In this document: positions 54,232 through 64,000 of the stretch, one piece after another | Layout: every line of letters starts with the position of its first letter | How positions within the stretch are numbered: position 1 is the first letter of the stretch | NCBI RefSeq assembly: GCF_040869045.1 | Contig: NC_090321.1 | Coordinates: 128,889,689 to 128,953,688 of the forward strand | Direction of reading: 5' to 3' | From: Eurosta solidaginis | Taxonomy: Eukaryota; Arthropoda; Insecta; Diptera; Tephritidae | Length of the DNA: 64,000 nt | Made by a program: the position numbers and the translations under genes | Notes under the pieces: model-generated | Seen by the model: only the letters and a program-made list of their open reading frames with translations | Database searches by the model: none | What the model was told of the DNA's origin: nothing

Positions 54232-54566
54232 AATAGGACATAGCAAATACCAATATCTTTCAAACCGCCAATAACAAAACCCATAGCTTTGACACATGAT
54301 AATGAACACAATGTACATAGGTATCGTGCAAAGAATAAATTATGTAAGGCAGTCACTTGGGATAAGTTTACAACAACTAAGGCATGGCGTCGCTGAATGC
54401 GTTTGTCACAGTTCAATCATCGCAGGAGTGTGGGATCGAATGAAACTCCAGGGAGAAAAGAGAAGATATTTAAAATGTATAATAGAAACAGCTGTCATAT
54501 TTTCCGCCCATATGTCACATTATTTAAATATTTCACAAATTATTTAATAAATTAAAAAAATTTATT
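54232..54566 (+). repeat. tRNA-like repeat, copy 6 (truncated)
   Basis: Starts TTCTTTAAATAGGACATAG and keeps GGCATGGCGTCGCTGAATGCG, but the B-box region reads GGGATCGAATGAAACTCC, with lost pairing. It ends in the AT-rich part near 54566. Confidence 0.65.
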
Positions 54567-56089
54567 TGCGCCCTCGGATCGTAGAATTCTTGAGTACAAT
54601 TCTGCTTTCGTTGCAATTTTTTGTTTAGTTTTTTCCAATTTTTCTTTAAAGCAAGTGCGAAATAAATTAGCAAACAACAATAGATAACATCAAAAAAAGT
54701 AAAATACTTGTTAGTACGGGCGTTGTTGTACTATTCCTCTTTTTCCTCACCCTCTTTGAATTCAACGAGTGTATAATGAAGGAGCCACAGTTACCACTTT
54801 GACCAAAATTGTTCCCTTTTTGGCACGATTTTAATATTTTTATATCTTATTCACTGAGGTAAAAATGCAGAATGCGGCTACAAAATTGGCTAGATTGAGC
54901 ATTATAATATTTAACCAAATAAAACGAAAAAGATTCGGGAGGCGCTTGTGTTCAGCCCAGAAATCTGATTGATTTTTATTATGAAATTCTTTCTCTTTTA
55001 TAGCAAAAATGTCTTACAATACTATTACAATTCTGACATACAATACTTACATACTAACAGTAACTACATTCTAATTTCTATATACCAAGTCAGCGAATAT
55101 TCTTATTACCTATTATAGAACTATGTAGTAATAGTTTGGCAGTAATATTGACAAACCGACGCTGTCAATCAGTCTTGCTGATCGATACGTAAGCTGGTCA
55201 GTGTGACGCATACGGGTTAAACAACTGTAAACGGATACGACTCCCCGCTGAGTTCAATATAACTTATCTATGCCGCTATGAGTTATTCGCGTGTGGTCGA
55301 AAGTGAAATTCATTTGGTTGTACATAAAATTTATTACAAGCTAGACTCATTCGGGCACTTACATAAACACAAATACCTTGTATTTAAGGCGTGTTGTGGT
55401 AATGCCACACCATCCACCTTAGGAAGGGTCGTATATAATTGAAATCAATTTTATATGGCCCTTAAATTGACTTCATGGCCAATTTAGAGTTTACAAAATT
55501 TTAATTGCTTTTTAGTTTTCTATTGCAATTTATTGCATTGCGGTAACTTGATAATGAGAGTGAAGAGTTTGTGTACTTATTTTGATATCCGTTTACATTT
55601 GCTTCACATGAGTGATTTTGTCCTGACTTTTTTTTTTTATATGTAACATGTTGTTGTTTTTTTTTTCTGTTGCTCATGTGCACACTTTCTATATGCTTTT
55701 AAGGGAGGAACGTATATAATACGGCCATCCCATTGTCATTGATATAAGTATGCCATGCTGTTTCCTTTTACTTTTGATGACATATAATGAATTTGTTTGT
55801 TTATGTGTTTTCTGTTTTTACTTATTTACTCTTGCTTTAAATTTGAATTGTTATGCTGACTTTGGTTTTTATTTGTATATATTGTGTGTATGCTTATAAT
55901 TATGAGTAGAGTGGAATGCTTATAGTACATATATTTTTTTTTTTTTCAAGTTATTTAAATAGATTTTTTATACTGGTTAAGGCTATTCTTATGGATTACT
56001 ATTTCTTTGGTTTTGTTTGTCCTATCACTATTCGCTATTCTATTAGGTATTAATGTATACTTATTATTCTTATCGATACTTTTTACTTT
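54567..56089. other. Non-coding stretch with a possible gypsy 3' LTR
   Basis: No gene. On the minus strand, downstream of the integrase remnant, AAGGTGGATGG (55410-55421) is a polypurine-like run directly followed by TGTGGCATTACCACA (55409-55395), which could open a 3' LTR; an end ACA could be the TGT at 54713 on the plus strand, giving about 700 bp. There is no second LTR to compare with, so this is a weak proposal. The part 55430-56089 may hold decayed element sequence. Confidence 0.25.
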
Positions 56090-57588
56090 ATAATTTCCTT
56101 TATATCTATCATCTAGCTTATGAGCTGCTTATTCTCTAACTTACACTAAGTATCCTATTTTTATTTCCTTACTGTAGCTACTTTTGTCATAATTAGATTT
56201 TTGCCTTTCTTTGGCTTCTTTTACTAATTTTCTAGCTCTTTGTTGTGCTATTTGAAGTCTATATTTTACTTCCTTATCATAAGATTCGTGATTATACAAT
56301 GGACTTATTTTGTTTTCTTTAAGAAATTCGAAATTCTGGGGATTCTTTCCAAATATTAGCTCAAGAGGACAATATTTAAGTATGTTTGATGGCGTAGTAT
56401 TGTAACAATATGCGAAATACCTGAGGTATTCATCCCAATCGTCTTTTTTACTGGATATATATGAGCGTGCATATTCATTGAATGTCCTATGACTGCGTTC
56501 TATGGTACCTAAAGTTTGATGATGATACGGTGTTGAGGTTTTGTGCTGAATTTTTAGCAGTTTACACAGTTCTTCAAATAAACTATTTTTGTACTCTGTG
56601 CCCTTGTCTTCATTGGTCCATAACTGAAAATGAAGTGTTCAAACACTGATTTAGCGACTGTTGCTGAGTGTTTGCTTGGAACTGGGATTGCTACCAAGTA
56701 CTTGGTTAGATCACATATAATGGTAACAGCATATTCGTTTCCATTTATCGATTTCGCTGGTGGTCCTACTGTATCGATTTTTACAATATCAAAAGCCTTC
56801 GGAGGCGTCTCCATTATTTTCACTGGCCCTTTTATATGCTTATTTATTTTATTTTTCTGACAGTGGATGCAGTTCTTTACGTATTTTCTTACGTCATTTT
56901 TCATGTTTAGCCAGCTATATTTCTGCTTGATCTTACCTGTCATGCAATTTGTTCCTGGATGGCCACCACTAATAGGATTGTCATATTTCTGCAAAATTTC
57001 TTCAATTTTCCCGGGAATTGTCACATACATAACCTCTGGGGTTAGTGCTATTGTTAACTTTTTGAGAACCTGGTTTCTTGTTTCTATAAATTTGCCTAAT
57101 GCAGTATAATTTCTTTTAAACATTTTGTCCCCTAAGGACAACTGTATTTGTACAAGTCCTAAATTGGCGGCTTCTTTTTCAAGCCTGGTAAAGAACTGTC
57201 CTAAGTCAATCTTATCCTCAACAATTAGGTTGCTTGTATTTAAATTGCTACACATTTTCTTTCCTTTTTTGAAATATAATTTCAGAGGATCGAAAACTAG
57301 CTCGACATGTCTTCTTACTTCAAATTTATTTAGCGCTTCGTATACTTTCGGGTTCTCTTTGTGACTTTCTTTATTTTCAATAATATTGCTGGTAGTTTTA
57401 GCTGCTGATCTTGTTATTATTTTTAGTATTTTACTTGCTTCCACTGACATTTCTTTTAAGTTCGTGATTGTTATGCGAGATAATGCATCCGCAATGTGAT
57501 TTTCCTTTGCTGCGATATACTCCACTTGAAAATCGTCCTCCTCTAAATCGAGTCTTACTCGTGTTAACTTAGATGAAGGACTCTTCAT
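56090..57588 (-). pseudogene. Ty3/gypsy RNase H end and integrase
   Basis: The frame from 57588 starts with the end of RNase H (VEYIAAKENHIADALSR), then a linker, the HHCC zinc-binding region (GGHPGTNC, KNCIHCQKNK) and the catalytic core opening KIDTVGPPAKSINGNEYAV. It ends at 56554 by a frameshift soon after FIFSYGPMKT. In other frames the core continues to about 56100, including a HHQTLGTIERSHRTFNEYA-like segment that holds the catalytic glutamate. The protein would insert element cDNA into chromosomes. It is disrupted. Confidence 0.82.
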
Positions 57589-58843
57589 CGAAAAAAGATA
57601 AGTTAAAGGGCGGTGATCGGTTTTAATTAGAAATTTTCTGCCATAGATGTATGGTCTAAAGAAGGTTATAGCCCAATGAATTGCGGCTAATTCTTTTGCT
57701 ATTGTAGCTTTGTTGGTTTCACCTTTTGTGAATTATCTGGAAGCGTATGCAATTGGTAACTGTTTGCCATCGTCCTCTTGGCTAAGGACTGCTCCGCAAG
57801 CATACCCACTAGCGTCTGTTGTTATGCAGAATTCTTTATTGAAGTCGGGGTATTGCAAAAGTTTTGACCTAATTAATAATTCCTTTAATTAGACAAAAGC
57901 TTTTTGACATTCTTCTGTTAAATCGAAGGAAACATTCTTTTTACAAAGCCTAGTTAATTTTCTTGAGTATTCTGCGAATTTCGGTACAAATCTTCCGTAA
58001 TAATTGCAGAACGCTACGAACATTTTAACTTCATCTACGGATTTTGATGTTGGGTAGTTTTGAACTGTTTCAAATTTGCTTCGGTCGGGTAATATTCCCT
58101 TGCTTGTGCATTTATATCCTAAGTAGGTTACTTCCTGGCTAAAAAATAGACATTTGCTGGATGCAGTTTTAAATTGTATTACCTACAAGTGGAGAAAACA
58201 TCTCTTAAATTTTTCAGCATGTGTGTTTCTGAACATCCTAGTACAAGTAAATCATCCATATAGAGAAATTCTCGTGATGGTTTGAGGCTTGCAAATGCCA
58301 GTGTCATCATTCTTTGGAATGAGTTTGGTGCTACTTTTAATCTAAAGGGTAGTCTTTTGAATTAAGTGCCATTTTCAGCTGTGAATGAGGTTATATCTCT
58401 AGAATCTGGGTGTAATTCTATTTGATCAAAACCTGACATAAGATCGAGACATGAAAAATATTTTGCTCTTCCAAGTTGATCTAGAATGTCATCAATTCTT
58501 CGGAGCGGGAATTTATCTGCTGCTAACTTTTTATTTACCTGTCTGTAGTCAACTACTAATCTCCATCTTTTTTCTGTGTTCCCAGGAAGTGACCTTTTGG
58601 GAACTAGTAAAATCGGACTATTGTATTCTGATATGGAGGATTCTATTATGTCATCTTCTATTAGCTATTTACTTGTTTGCTTATCTCTACTTTTTGTGTC
58701 AATCTATAATTTTTTATATAAACAGGGGTGCCTTCCTTCATACGTAATTTCTGTTTGTAAAAATTATTAGAGGTAATCGGTTCTGTTTCTAATGCAAATA
58801 TGTCTATAAATTCTGTACATAATGTTGTTAACTGAGAATTCAC
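57589..58843 (-). pseudogene. Ty3/gypsy reverse transcriptase remnant
   Basis: YKQKLRMKEGTPVYIKNYRL (58760-58700) is the usual opening. WRLVVDYRQVNKKLAADKF (about 58570-58515) and LRRIDDILDQLGRAKYFSCL follow, then the catalytic YMDD at about 58250-58262 in EFLYMDDLLVLGCSE. The rest extends through the RNase H region to join the integrase frame. There are stops at around 58660, 58360 and 58190 and several frame changes. Confidence 0.82.
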
Positions 58844-59286
58844 GAATTTTGGAAAATTTTTGGTTAATCTTTTTAATTGTTCTGTATTGTTGCTATTTTT
58901 ATTATGTGTTGTTGTTTCAATTAATGTGTAGTCACAGTATTTATTTTGTAATTTTGAATAGTTGTGTTTTTATGCGTGGTGTTAATAATTCTAACGAAAG
59001 TTTGATCTTTATCTGTAATTGTGTTTGCTATGAAAATGCCTTCAGACAATTGTTGGTGGGGTATGAAGATGTTTTTATTATCAGTATTTACTTTAACTTG
59101 TCCAATGATTTCGGATCTGTCTGGAATCGTCATACGGTCTTAGAATTAGTTTATCCTCTATTTTTCCATAGTCTAAAATACAGTTATACTTCTTTATAAA
59201 GTCTAGTCCTATTATTCCATCGCATGGAATTGGAAAGTCGTCTTCTACGACGTGCAATTTATGATAATTAAGAGGTCGTCGCCTTT

Positions 59287-59730
59287 TTAATCCGCTTTAA
59301 CTGGGTCTAATGTGCTGGTTACACCTGGCCTAATGCCCTTTAAATCTATTATTTGTGTCGTGTTTATTTTTGTATGATTATCTACTTGATTCTCTTTGAT
59401 AATTGACATATCTGCTCCTGTATCTACTAAAAAATTGGAAGTTGAATTATTTAATGATGTTATTGTAGATAAATAATTATTTAAGTGTAGATTTCGTACA
59501 CATATTTTTCTATCTACTGATCTTGAAGTGGAGTTTCTTGTTTTCCTGCTGGGTACAATTTCGCACGTTGCGAGTCTGATTGTAAGATCTGTTATTGTTT
59601 TGGGTTTGTGACCCTCGTCGGAAATTATTACTATTATTATTATTTGATGTAAGGTTGTTATTATATCTCTGCTGCGATCCAAATCTTCTACCTCGGTAAT
59701 TCCCATAGTTGTTACTTCGGTAACCTCCAC
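59287..59730 (-). pseudogene. Ty3/gypsy protease region
   Basis: FLVDTGADMSIIKENQ near 59435-59385 is a retropepsin active site (DTGA). The rest of the frame upstream is a Thr/Ile-rich linker, and the frame ends at 59287. The downstream part that should join the reverse transcriptase is seen at 59133-58921 (MTIPDRSEIIGQVKV), in a separate frame. Confidence 0.75.
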
Positions 59731-59876
59731 GCTAATTACTCCGGTATTGATTTTGTTGCCGTATATTTAAAATTGTATTTGAGCTGCCCGTTATTTCAGT
59801 ACAGCTATTTGTAAATTTGGAATTCGCATCGTTCATTGTTGTGAAGGTTCCTGCTTGCATGGTCATTTTTACTTTG

Positions 59877-60560
59877 TCAGTTTTTACACATAGCCTTAAC
59901 TGCTGCTCGTGTTGAGTATCTCGTTGCCAAGTCTGGATTAAGCCCGTCCGAGATATAAGCTCCTTCTAATGACCTATTAATTTTTTCTATTTCCGCTGTG
60001 TACTGATTTGCAGTTCTGCTGCGTTGCTGGATGTACAGGAGTTTAGCTGTTAAAACTTCTACTAATTCACCTTTTATTGCTGATTTTAACTTCAATTTTA
60101 TTTGTGCGATTGTACTTTCGCTGCTAATAAAATTTCTGGCTGTGCCTTTTAGTTTTGTTTTTATCATCGTTCTTGCCAAAGCTTCATGATTGCCTTGATT
60201 TGGTCAAGGATATCAAAAGCATCCAAACAACTATGCAAATTTTCAGGCTTGCCATCAAACTCTGGTAGCACAGATGAGGCAGTTTTGATGAATTCTATTA
60301 CTATTTATACCATTGTGACATTTACAGCTGGGATATTTATTGGTTTATTTTCTTCTACTGATGGAGTCTGGCTCAATGAAGGCGATGGAGTTCGGCTTTG
60401 CGGAAGTTCTGAGAGAATTAAATTAAAATCAAGGTGGAGTTCCTCCTCTATTGTGGTTGGTATCGGTATTTCTATATTATGTCTTGCTAATGAAGATACC
60501 AATTTATCCCGTACTGTGGAAAAATGTGGTGACCTTCTTTTTGGTGTTCTTTAGTAAGTA
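59877..60560 (-). pseudogene. Ty3/gypsy gag remnant
   Basis: Two frames: 60502-60305 has a Ser/Pro-rich piece (RTPSPSLSQTPSVEENKP), and 60179-59877 has FISSESTIAQIKLKLKSAI, LYIQQRSRTANQYTAEIEKI and LEGAYISDGL, the helical capsid-like part of 412-type gag. Position upstream of the protease supports the call. No zinc knuckle was recognised. Confidence 0.6.
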
Positions 60561-60889
60561 TATGGTTTACTGTATTGATCACTTGTTTTATATTATGTAA
60601 AGCTTCTAAGATTACATTCAAATTCTTTATTATTGTTTTTGTTTTTATAGTAGAACTAGCAGACCCGGCAGACGTTGTTCTGCCCTAAATTTGGCCTATC
60701 TGCATACATTTTAATAAGATTTTTCCGTCCAACTCTGCCCTACCCCTCTACACTTTTTCCTAATCTTTTTATTCACTCCTCCCTCCATCTTTTTCGCTTC
60801 ATCTCCATCTACGTCTCATTCTATCTCTTTCTCAGTCCCTTCTCTCTTTTCTCTTCTCTCAAGTTTTTCTCCATCTTCTTCATCTCGTA

Positions 60890-61015
60890 TTGCCAGTCCC
60901 AGGGGGTGGTGTGTATTTTGCTCCATCCCCATTCCTAGTCTCAGTCCCAATCCCACTCCGGGTCTCAGTATCAGTCCCAGTCCTAGTCTTAATCCTAGTC
61001 CCAGTCCGTCTCTGG
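60890..61015 (+). repeat. CAGTCC-type degenerate simple repeat
   Basis: A chain of variants of (C/T)AGTC(C/T)(C/T): CCTAGTCTCAGTCCCAATCC, CAGTATCAGTCCCAGTCC and CTAGTCCCAGTCCG. Frames over it (GLGLGLRLGLGL on the minus strand) are artefacts. Confidence 0.85.
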
Positions 61016-61235
61016 TATACTTCCCGGAAAAAAGCATCGTAAATACTAATATAGGCAAATTTATATACGAAATTTCAGGCAAATCGAATAGGACGTGTGT
61101 AAATAGGTATGTGGGTATTATTAATCTTGTCTTTGTTTCGGCTTCGCATGCATATTTATCAGTTTTGCCAGGTTGATGCGACTAAATCGAATATCACAAT
61201 GAACTTTAGAGTTCTCAGCAACAGATTTCGTTTAA

Positions 61236-62950
61236 TATCCATAATACACACACATTCTAGGGGTATCCGGGTCCATGTTTTGGCCTATATCTCGAGACCC
61301 TAGTCACTCAGCGGTGCAAAGCTTACTCTGTATTATAGAACACACTAACAGCTTAAATTTGATACCCATAATATAAAAACACATTCTAGGTGTATCCGGC
61401 TCCATGTTTTGGCCTATATCTCGAGACCGTAGTCACCCAGCGGTGTAAAATTTAATCTGTTCTAAAGCATACATCAACAGCTTCAATTTGATACCAATAA
61501 TGTAAAAACACACTCTAGGTGTATCCGGGTCCACGGTTTGGGCTATATATCGAGACCCTAGCCTCCCAGTTGTACGAAAATTATCCTGTGTTATAGCACT
61601 CATCAACAGCTTTCACTTGATATCCATATTGTATAAACACATTCTAGGGGTATCCGGGTCCACGTTTTGGGCTATATCTCGAGACCCTAGCCTCCCAGTT
61701 GTATGAAAATTATACTGTACTATAGCACTCATCAACAGCTTTCATTTGATATCCATATTGTATAAACACATGCTAGGGGTATCCGGGTCCACGTTTTGGG
61801 CTATATCTCGAGACCCTAGCCTCCCAGTTGTATGAAAATTATCCTGTACTATAGCACTCATCAACAGCTTTCATTTGATATTCATATTGTATAAACACAT
61901 TGTAGGGGTACCCGGGTCCACGTTTTGGGCTATATCTCGAGACCCTAGCCTCCCAGTTGTATGAAAATTATCCTGTACTATAGCACTCATCAACAGCTTT
62001 CATTTGATATCCATATTGTATAAACACATTCTAGGGGTATCCGGGTCCACGTTGTGGGCTCTATGTCGAGACCCTAGCCTCCCACTTGTATGAAGATTAT
62101 GCAGTACTATAGCACTCATCAACAGTTTTGATTTGATATCCATATTGTATAGACACATTCTAGGGGTACCCGGGTCCACGTTTTGGGCTATATCTCGAGA
62201 CCCTAGCCTCCCAGTTGTATGAAAATTATCCTGTACTATAGCACTCATCAACAGCTTTCATTTGATATCCATATTGTATAAACACATTCTAGGGGTATCC
62301 GGATCCACGTTTTGGGCTATATCTCGAGACGCTAGCCTCCCAGTTGTATGAAAATTATCTTGTACTATAGCACTCATCAACAGCTTTCATTTGATATCCA
62401 TATTGTATAAACACATTCTAGGGGTACCCGGGTCTACGTTTTGGGCTACATCTCGAGACCCTAGCTTCGCAGTTGTATGAAAATTATCCTGTACTATAGC
62501 ACTCATCAAAATTTTTCATTTGATATCCATATTGTATAAACACATTCTAGGTGTATCCGGGTCCACGTTTTGGGCTATATCGCGAGACCCTAGCCTCCCA
62601 GTTGTATGAAAATTATCCTGTACTATAGCACTCATCAACAGCTTTCATTTTGATATCCATATTGTATAAACACATTCTAGGGGTACCCGGGTCCACGTTT
62701 TGGGCTATATCTCGAGACCCTAGCCTCCCAGTTGTATGAAAATTATCCTGTACTATAGCACTCATCAACAGCTTTCATTTGATATCCATATTGTATAAAC
62801 AAATTTAAGGGGTACCCGGGTCCACGTTTTGGCCTATATCTCGAAACCCTAGTCACCCAGGGGTATGAAAATTATCCTTTACTGTAGCACTCATCAACAG
62901 CTTTCATTATATATCCATATTGTATAAACACATTCTAGGGGTACCCGGGT
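61236..62950 (+). repeat. 129-bp satellite array (Sat-B), about 13 units
   Basis: Units hold TTTGATATCCATATTGTATA, CACATTCTAGGGGTA, CCGGGTCCACGTTTTGGGC, TATATCTCGAGACCCTAGCC and CACTCATCAACAGCTTTCA. Starts at 61641, 61770 and 61899 give a 129-bp step. The first three units (61236-61600) and the last are more diverged; the middle ones are nearly identical. Monomers align over their length with Sat-A. Confidence 0.95.
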
Positions 62951-62959
62951 GCGGGTTAT

Positions 62960-64000
62960 TTGATTATCTCAATTTACTTTTTAGGTATTTTTTTATTAAA
63001 ATTGCAATTGCGACAATTAAAAATGACATTATACATACAAGAATTATCAATCATTTTCTGAGATATATTCTGTATATTATATTTCCTGCTTTGGTTCATA
63101 TTTGACCAGTTTATTTTCGGTTTTTTACTCTTCAGGGTTTTCTTTACCGAATTCGTAGCCAGTTATAGCTATCATTATGCCTTGGGCGATTTTAGTCCAC
63201 CAAGACATTTTAGTAGATTTCCCTAAATATTTTCCATGAAATTGAATAAATTGAACAATAATTCTCTTCTATTTTATTTTATTCATTCAATAATTGAGAG
63301 GAGAAAATTTATTAAATTGTTAAGTATAATTCCTTTTTGTCTTCGTTACGAAAGACCATCCTCATCATCCTATTTCTTCTTCTTTAGTTGAAGGATTTTT
63401 TATATCTTCTATAGTTGGTTCCCTATTCATACCTATTATTTTCCAGAGCTTTGTTAGCCATTCTAACTCACTATAAAAATTTCTACTTTCTAGTTTTACA
63501 GTGTCATTTTCATCCCACTTTTTGAGGGGGTTTTTCGAAAAATCTCTGGGCATTCCAAAGTTACTCAATTATTTTGTATACAAAAATTTATTTTATTTTC
63601 CTTAATTCTTGAATTTTCTTTTTTAACTTAATCCTAACTGCCGTATTTGTTGTTATATTTAGGATTTTGTAAGTTTCAGCTATTTCCTTTCTTTTCTTAA
63701 ATTGTCTGCCTCCCCGCTTCCTTCCTTGGATTTTCGGGGCAGGTACTTCTGGAATTTCCTCTCTTTTATGTAACTTGTTCCTTCGCCGATACTCTTCTAT
63801 AGTGATCGATTTCGGACCTTGCTTTTCAGATTTACTTTTTAAAATATTTTCTGAGATTTTTATAAAATTTTTATTGTGTTTTCACACTTTTTAAAAATTT
63901 TATGAAATTCCTCCTCTGTGGTTATTTCATTCATACCAAAGTAAATAACTGAAACTGTGGGCATATATTTAATAAAATTTGGCAGATTATTTTATCCTTT
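62960..64000. other. AT-rich right end with short minus-strand frames
   Basis: No clear gene. Short minus-strand frames with plausible protein composition occur at 63212-63130 (MSWWTKIAQGIMIAIT), 63568-63365 and about 63860-63620. They could be the 5' leader or gag-side part of the gypsy element displaced by element B, but I cannot confirm it. Confidence 0.3.
63620..63860 (-). pseudogene. Basic unidentified protein fragment
   Basis: The minus frame reads SKSEKQGPKSITIEEYRRRN, KLHKREEIPEVPAPK, GRKRGGRQFKKRKEIAETYK and ends in an AT-rich stretch. It is strongly basic, with an RKRGGR core that looks nucleic-acid binding. Similar basic stretches occur in insect LTR elements, but I do not recognise the family. 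The frame is open at both ends only by chance and lacks a clear start. Confidence 0.25.

Larger units (their letters stand above)
56090..60560 (-). mobile_element. Degenerate Ty3/gypsy element, 412/mdg1-like
   Basis: Minus strand, in order: gag fragments, aspartic protease, reverse transcriptase/RNase H and integrase, each with stops and frameshifts. The integrase wording (PISGGHPG, AFDIVKIDTVGP, NEYAVTIICDLTKYLV) is nearest, from memory, to the 412/mdg1 group of insect elements. The 5' side is cut near 60640 by a satellite-bearing repeat, so the 5' LTR and primer-binding site are not seen here. No env gene was recognised. This is an inactive old copy. Confidence 0.8.
60640..62960 (+). mobile_element. 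Satellite-bearing element B
   Basis: Starts around GACCCGGCAGACGTTG at 60662, where GGCAGA and TCTGCC form a short hairpin. It has a CT-rich part, a CAGTCC-type simple repeat, about 200 bp of unique sequence and then about 13 units of a 129-bp satellite. It ends in the middle of a unit at 62950 against sequence that may again be gypsy-related. No coding region. The design (leader, simple repeat, central tandem array) parallels the FB family and the array monomers are related. Confidence 0.6.

Noticed and set aside
58451..59199. Plus-strand membrane-protein-like frames at 58451-58747 and 58822-59199
   Set aside because: Antisense shadows of the gypsy reverse transcriptase and the protease-RT linker, hydrophobic because of T-rich sequence.
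61960..62260. Minus-strand frame with repeated MSAIV..HTSGRLGSR peptides
   Set aside because: Translation of the 129-bp satellite.
61236..62950. CRISPR-like regularly spaced repeat
   Set aside because: The whole 129-bp unit is repeated with no unique spacers, and the sequence is eukaryotic.

Overview
This is a eukaryotic window, almost certainly from a higher fly (Schizophora) and most like a tephritid fruit fly. It is AT-rich and made almost wholly of nested, mostly decayed transposable elements: Jockey/CR1-like, LOA-like and RTE LINEs, Penelope-like, Pao/BEL and Ty3/gypsy elements, and satellite-bearing elements with (GGAC)n/(GTCY)n tracts like those of dipteran mini-me/DINE elements. I see no bacterial-type operons and no complete host gene. 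The species is inferred from repeat style, not proven. Only one long coding sequence is intact: the 997-residue endonuclease/reverse transcriptase of an RTE-type LINE (17902-20895), whose 13-bp target-site duplication is still perfect.

Layout. (1) 689-16145 is a large inverted duplication. Outer arms 689-3279 and 13545-16145, and inner arms 5315-5624 and 12965-13274, are near-identical reverse complements. They carry the same LINE 3' end with the same disabling frameshift, a 440-bp palindrome and a leucine-rich-repeat gene fragment. The left arm was later hit by a satellite-bearing element (3280-5314). The loop holds a 45-bp G-rich minisatellite split by a nearly intact LINE (6706-11765) whose 3' UTR carries six covarying hairpins. 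(2) 14514-22380 is the longer minus-strand copy of the duplicated LINE, interrupted by the RTE element. (3) 22400-26640 is a wrecked Pao/BEL element. (4) 27193-27617 is an SVOP-like transporter exon with a good splice donor, the best host-gene trace. (5) 27757-34572 holds a two-headed short element, a LINE sitting inside a tRNA-like repeat whose empty sites are present next door, and a perfect hAT-type palindromic MITE. (6) 34585-39050 is a LOA-like LINE with a 12-bp target-site duplication. (7) 39405-45120 is a pair of head-to-head Penelope-like elements separated by half of the satellite element; the second ends in a hammerhead-like motif. (8) 47308-53795 is a 6.5-kb two-headed palindromic element carrying two opposed arrays of a 130-bp satellite. 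(9) 53798-54566 holds two more tRNA-like repeat units. (10) 56090-60560 is a degenerate minus-strand 412/mdg1-like Ty3/gypsy element. (11) 60640-62960 is an element with a 129-bp satellite that is a diverged relative of the 130-bp one.

The genes do not form a pathway; the window records successive insertions. The most promising undescribed items are the two-headed satellite element family and its link to the second satellite, the LINE 3' UTR hairpin array, and the tandem tRNA-like repeats. All family names come from motif reading by eye without database search.
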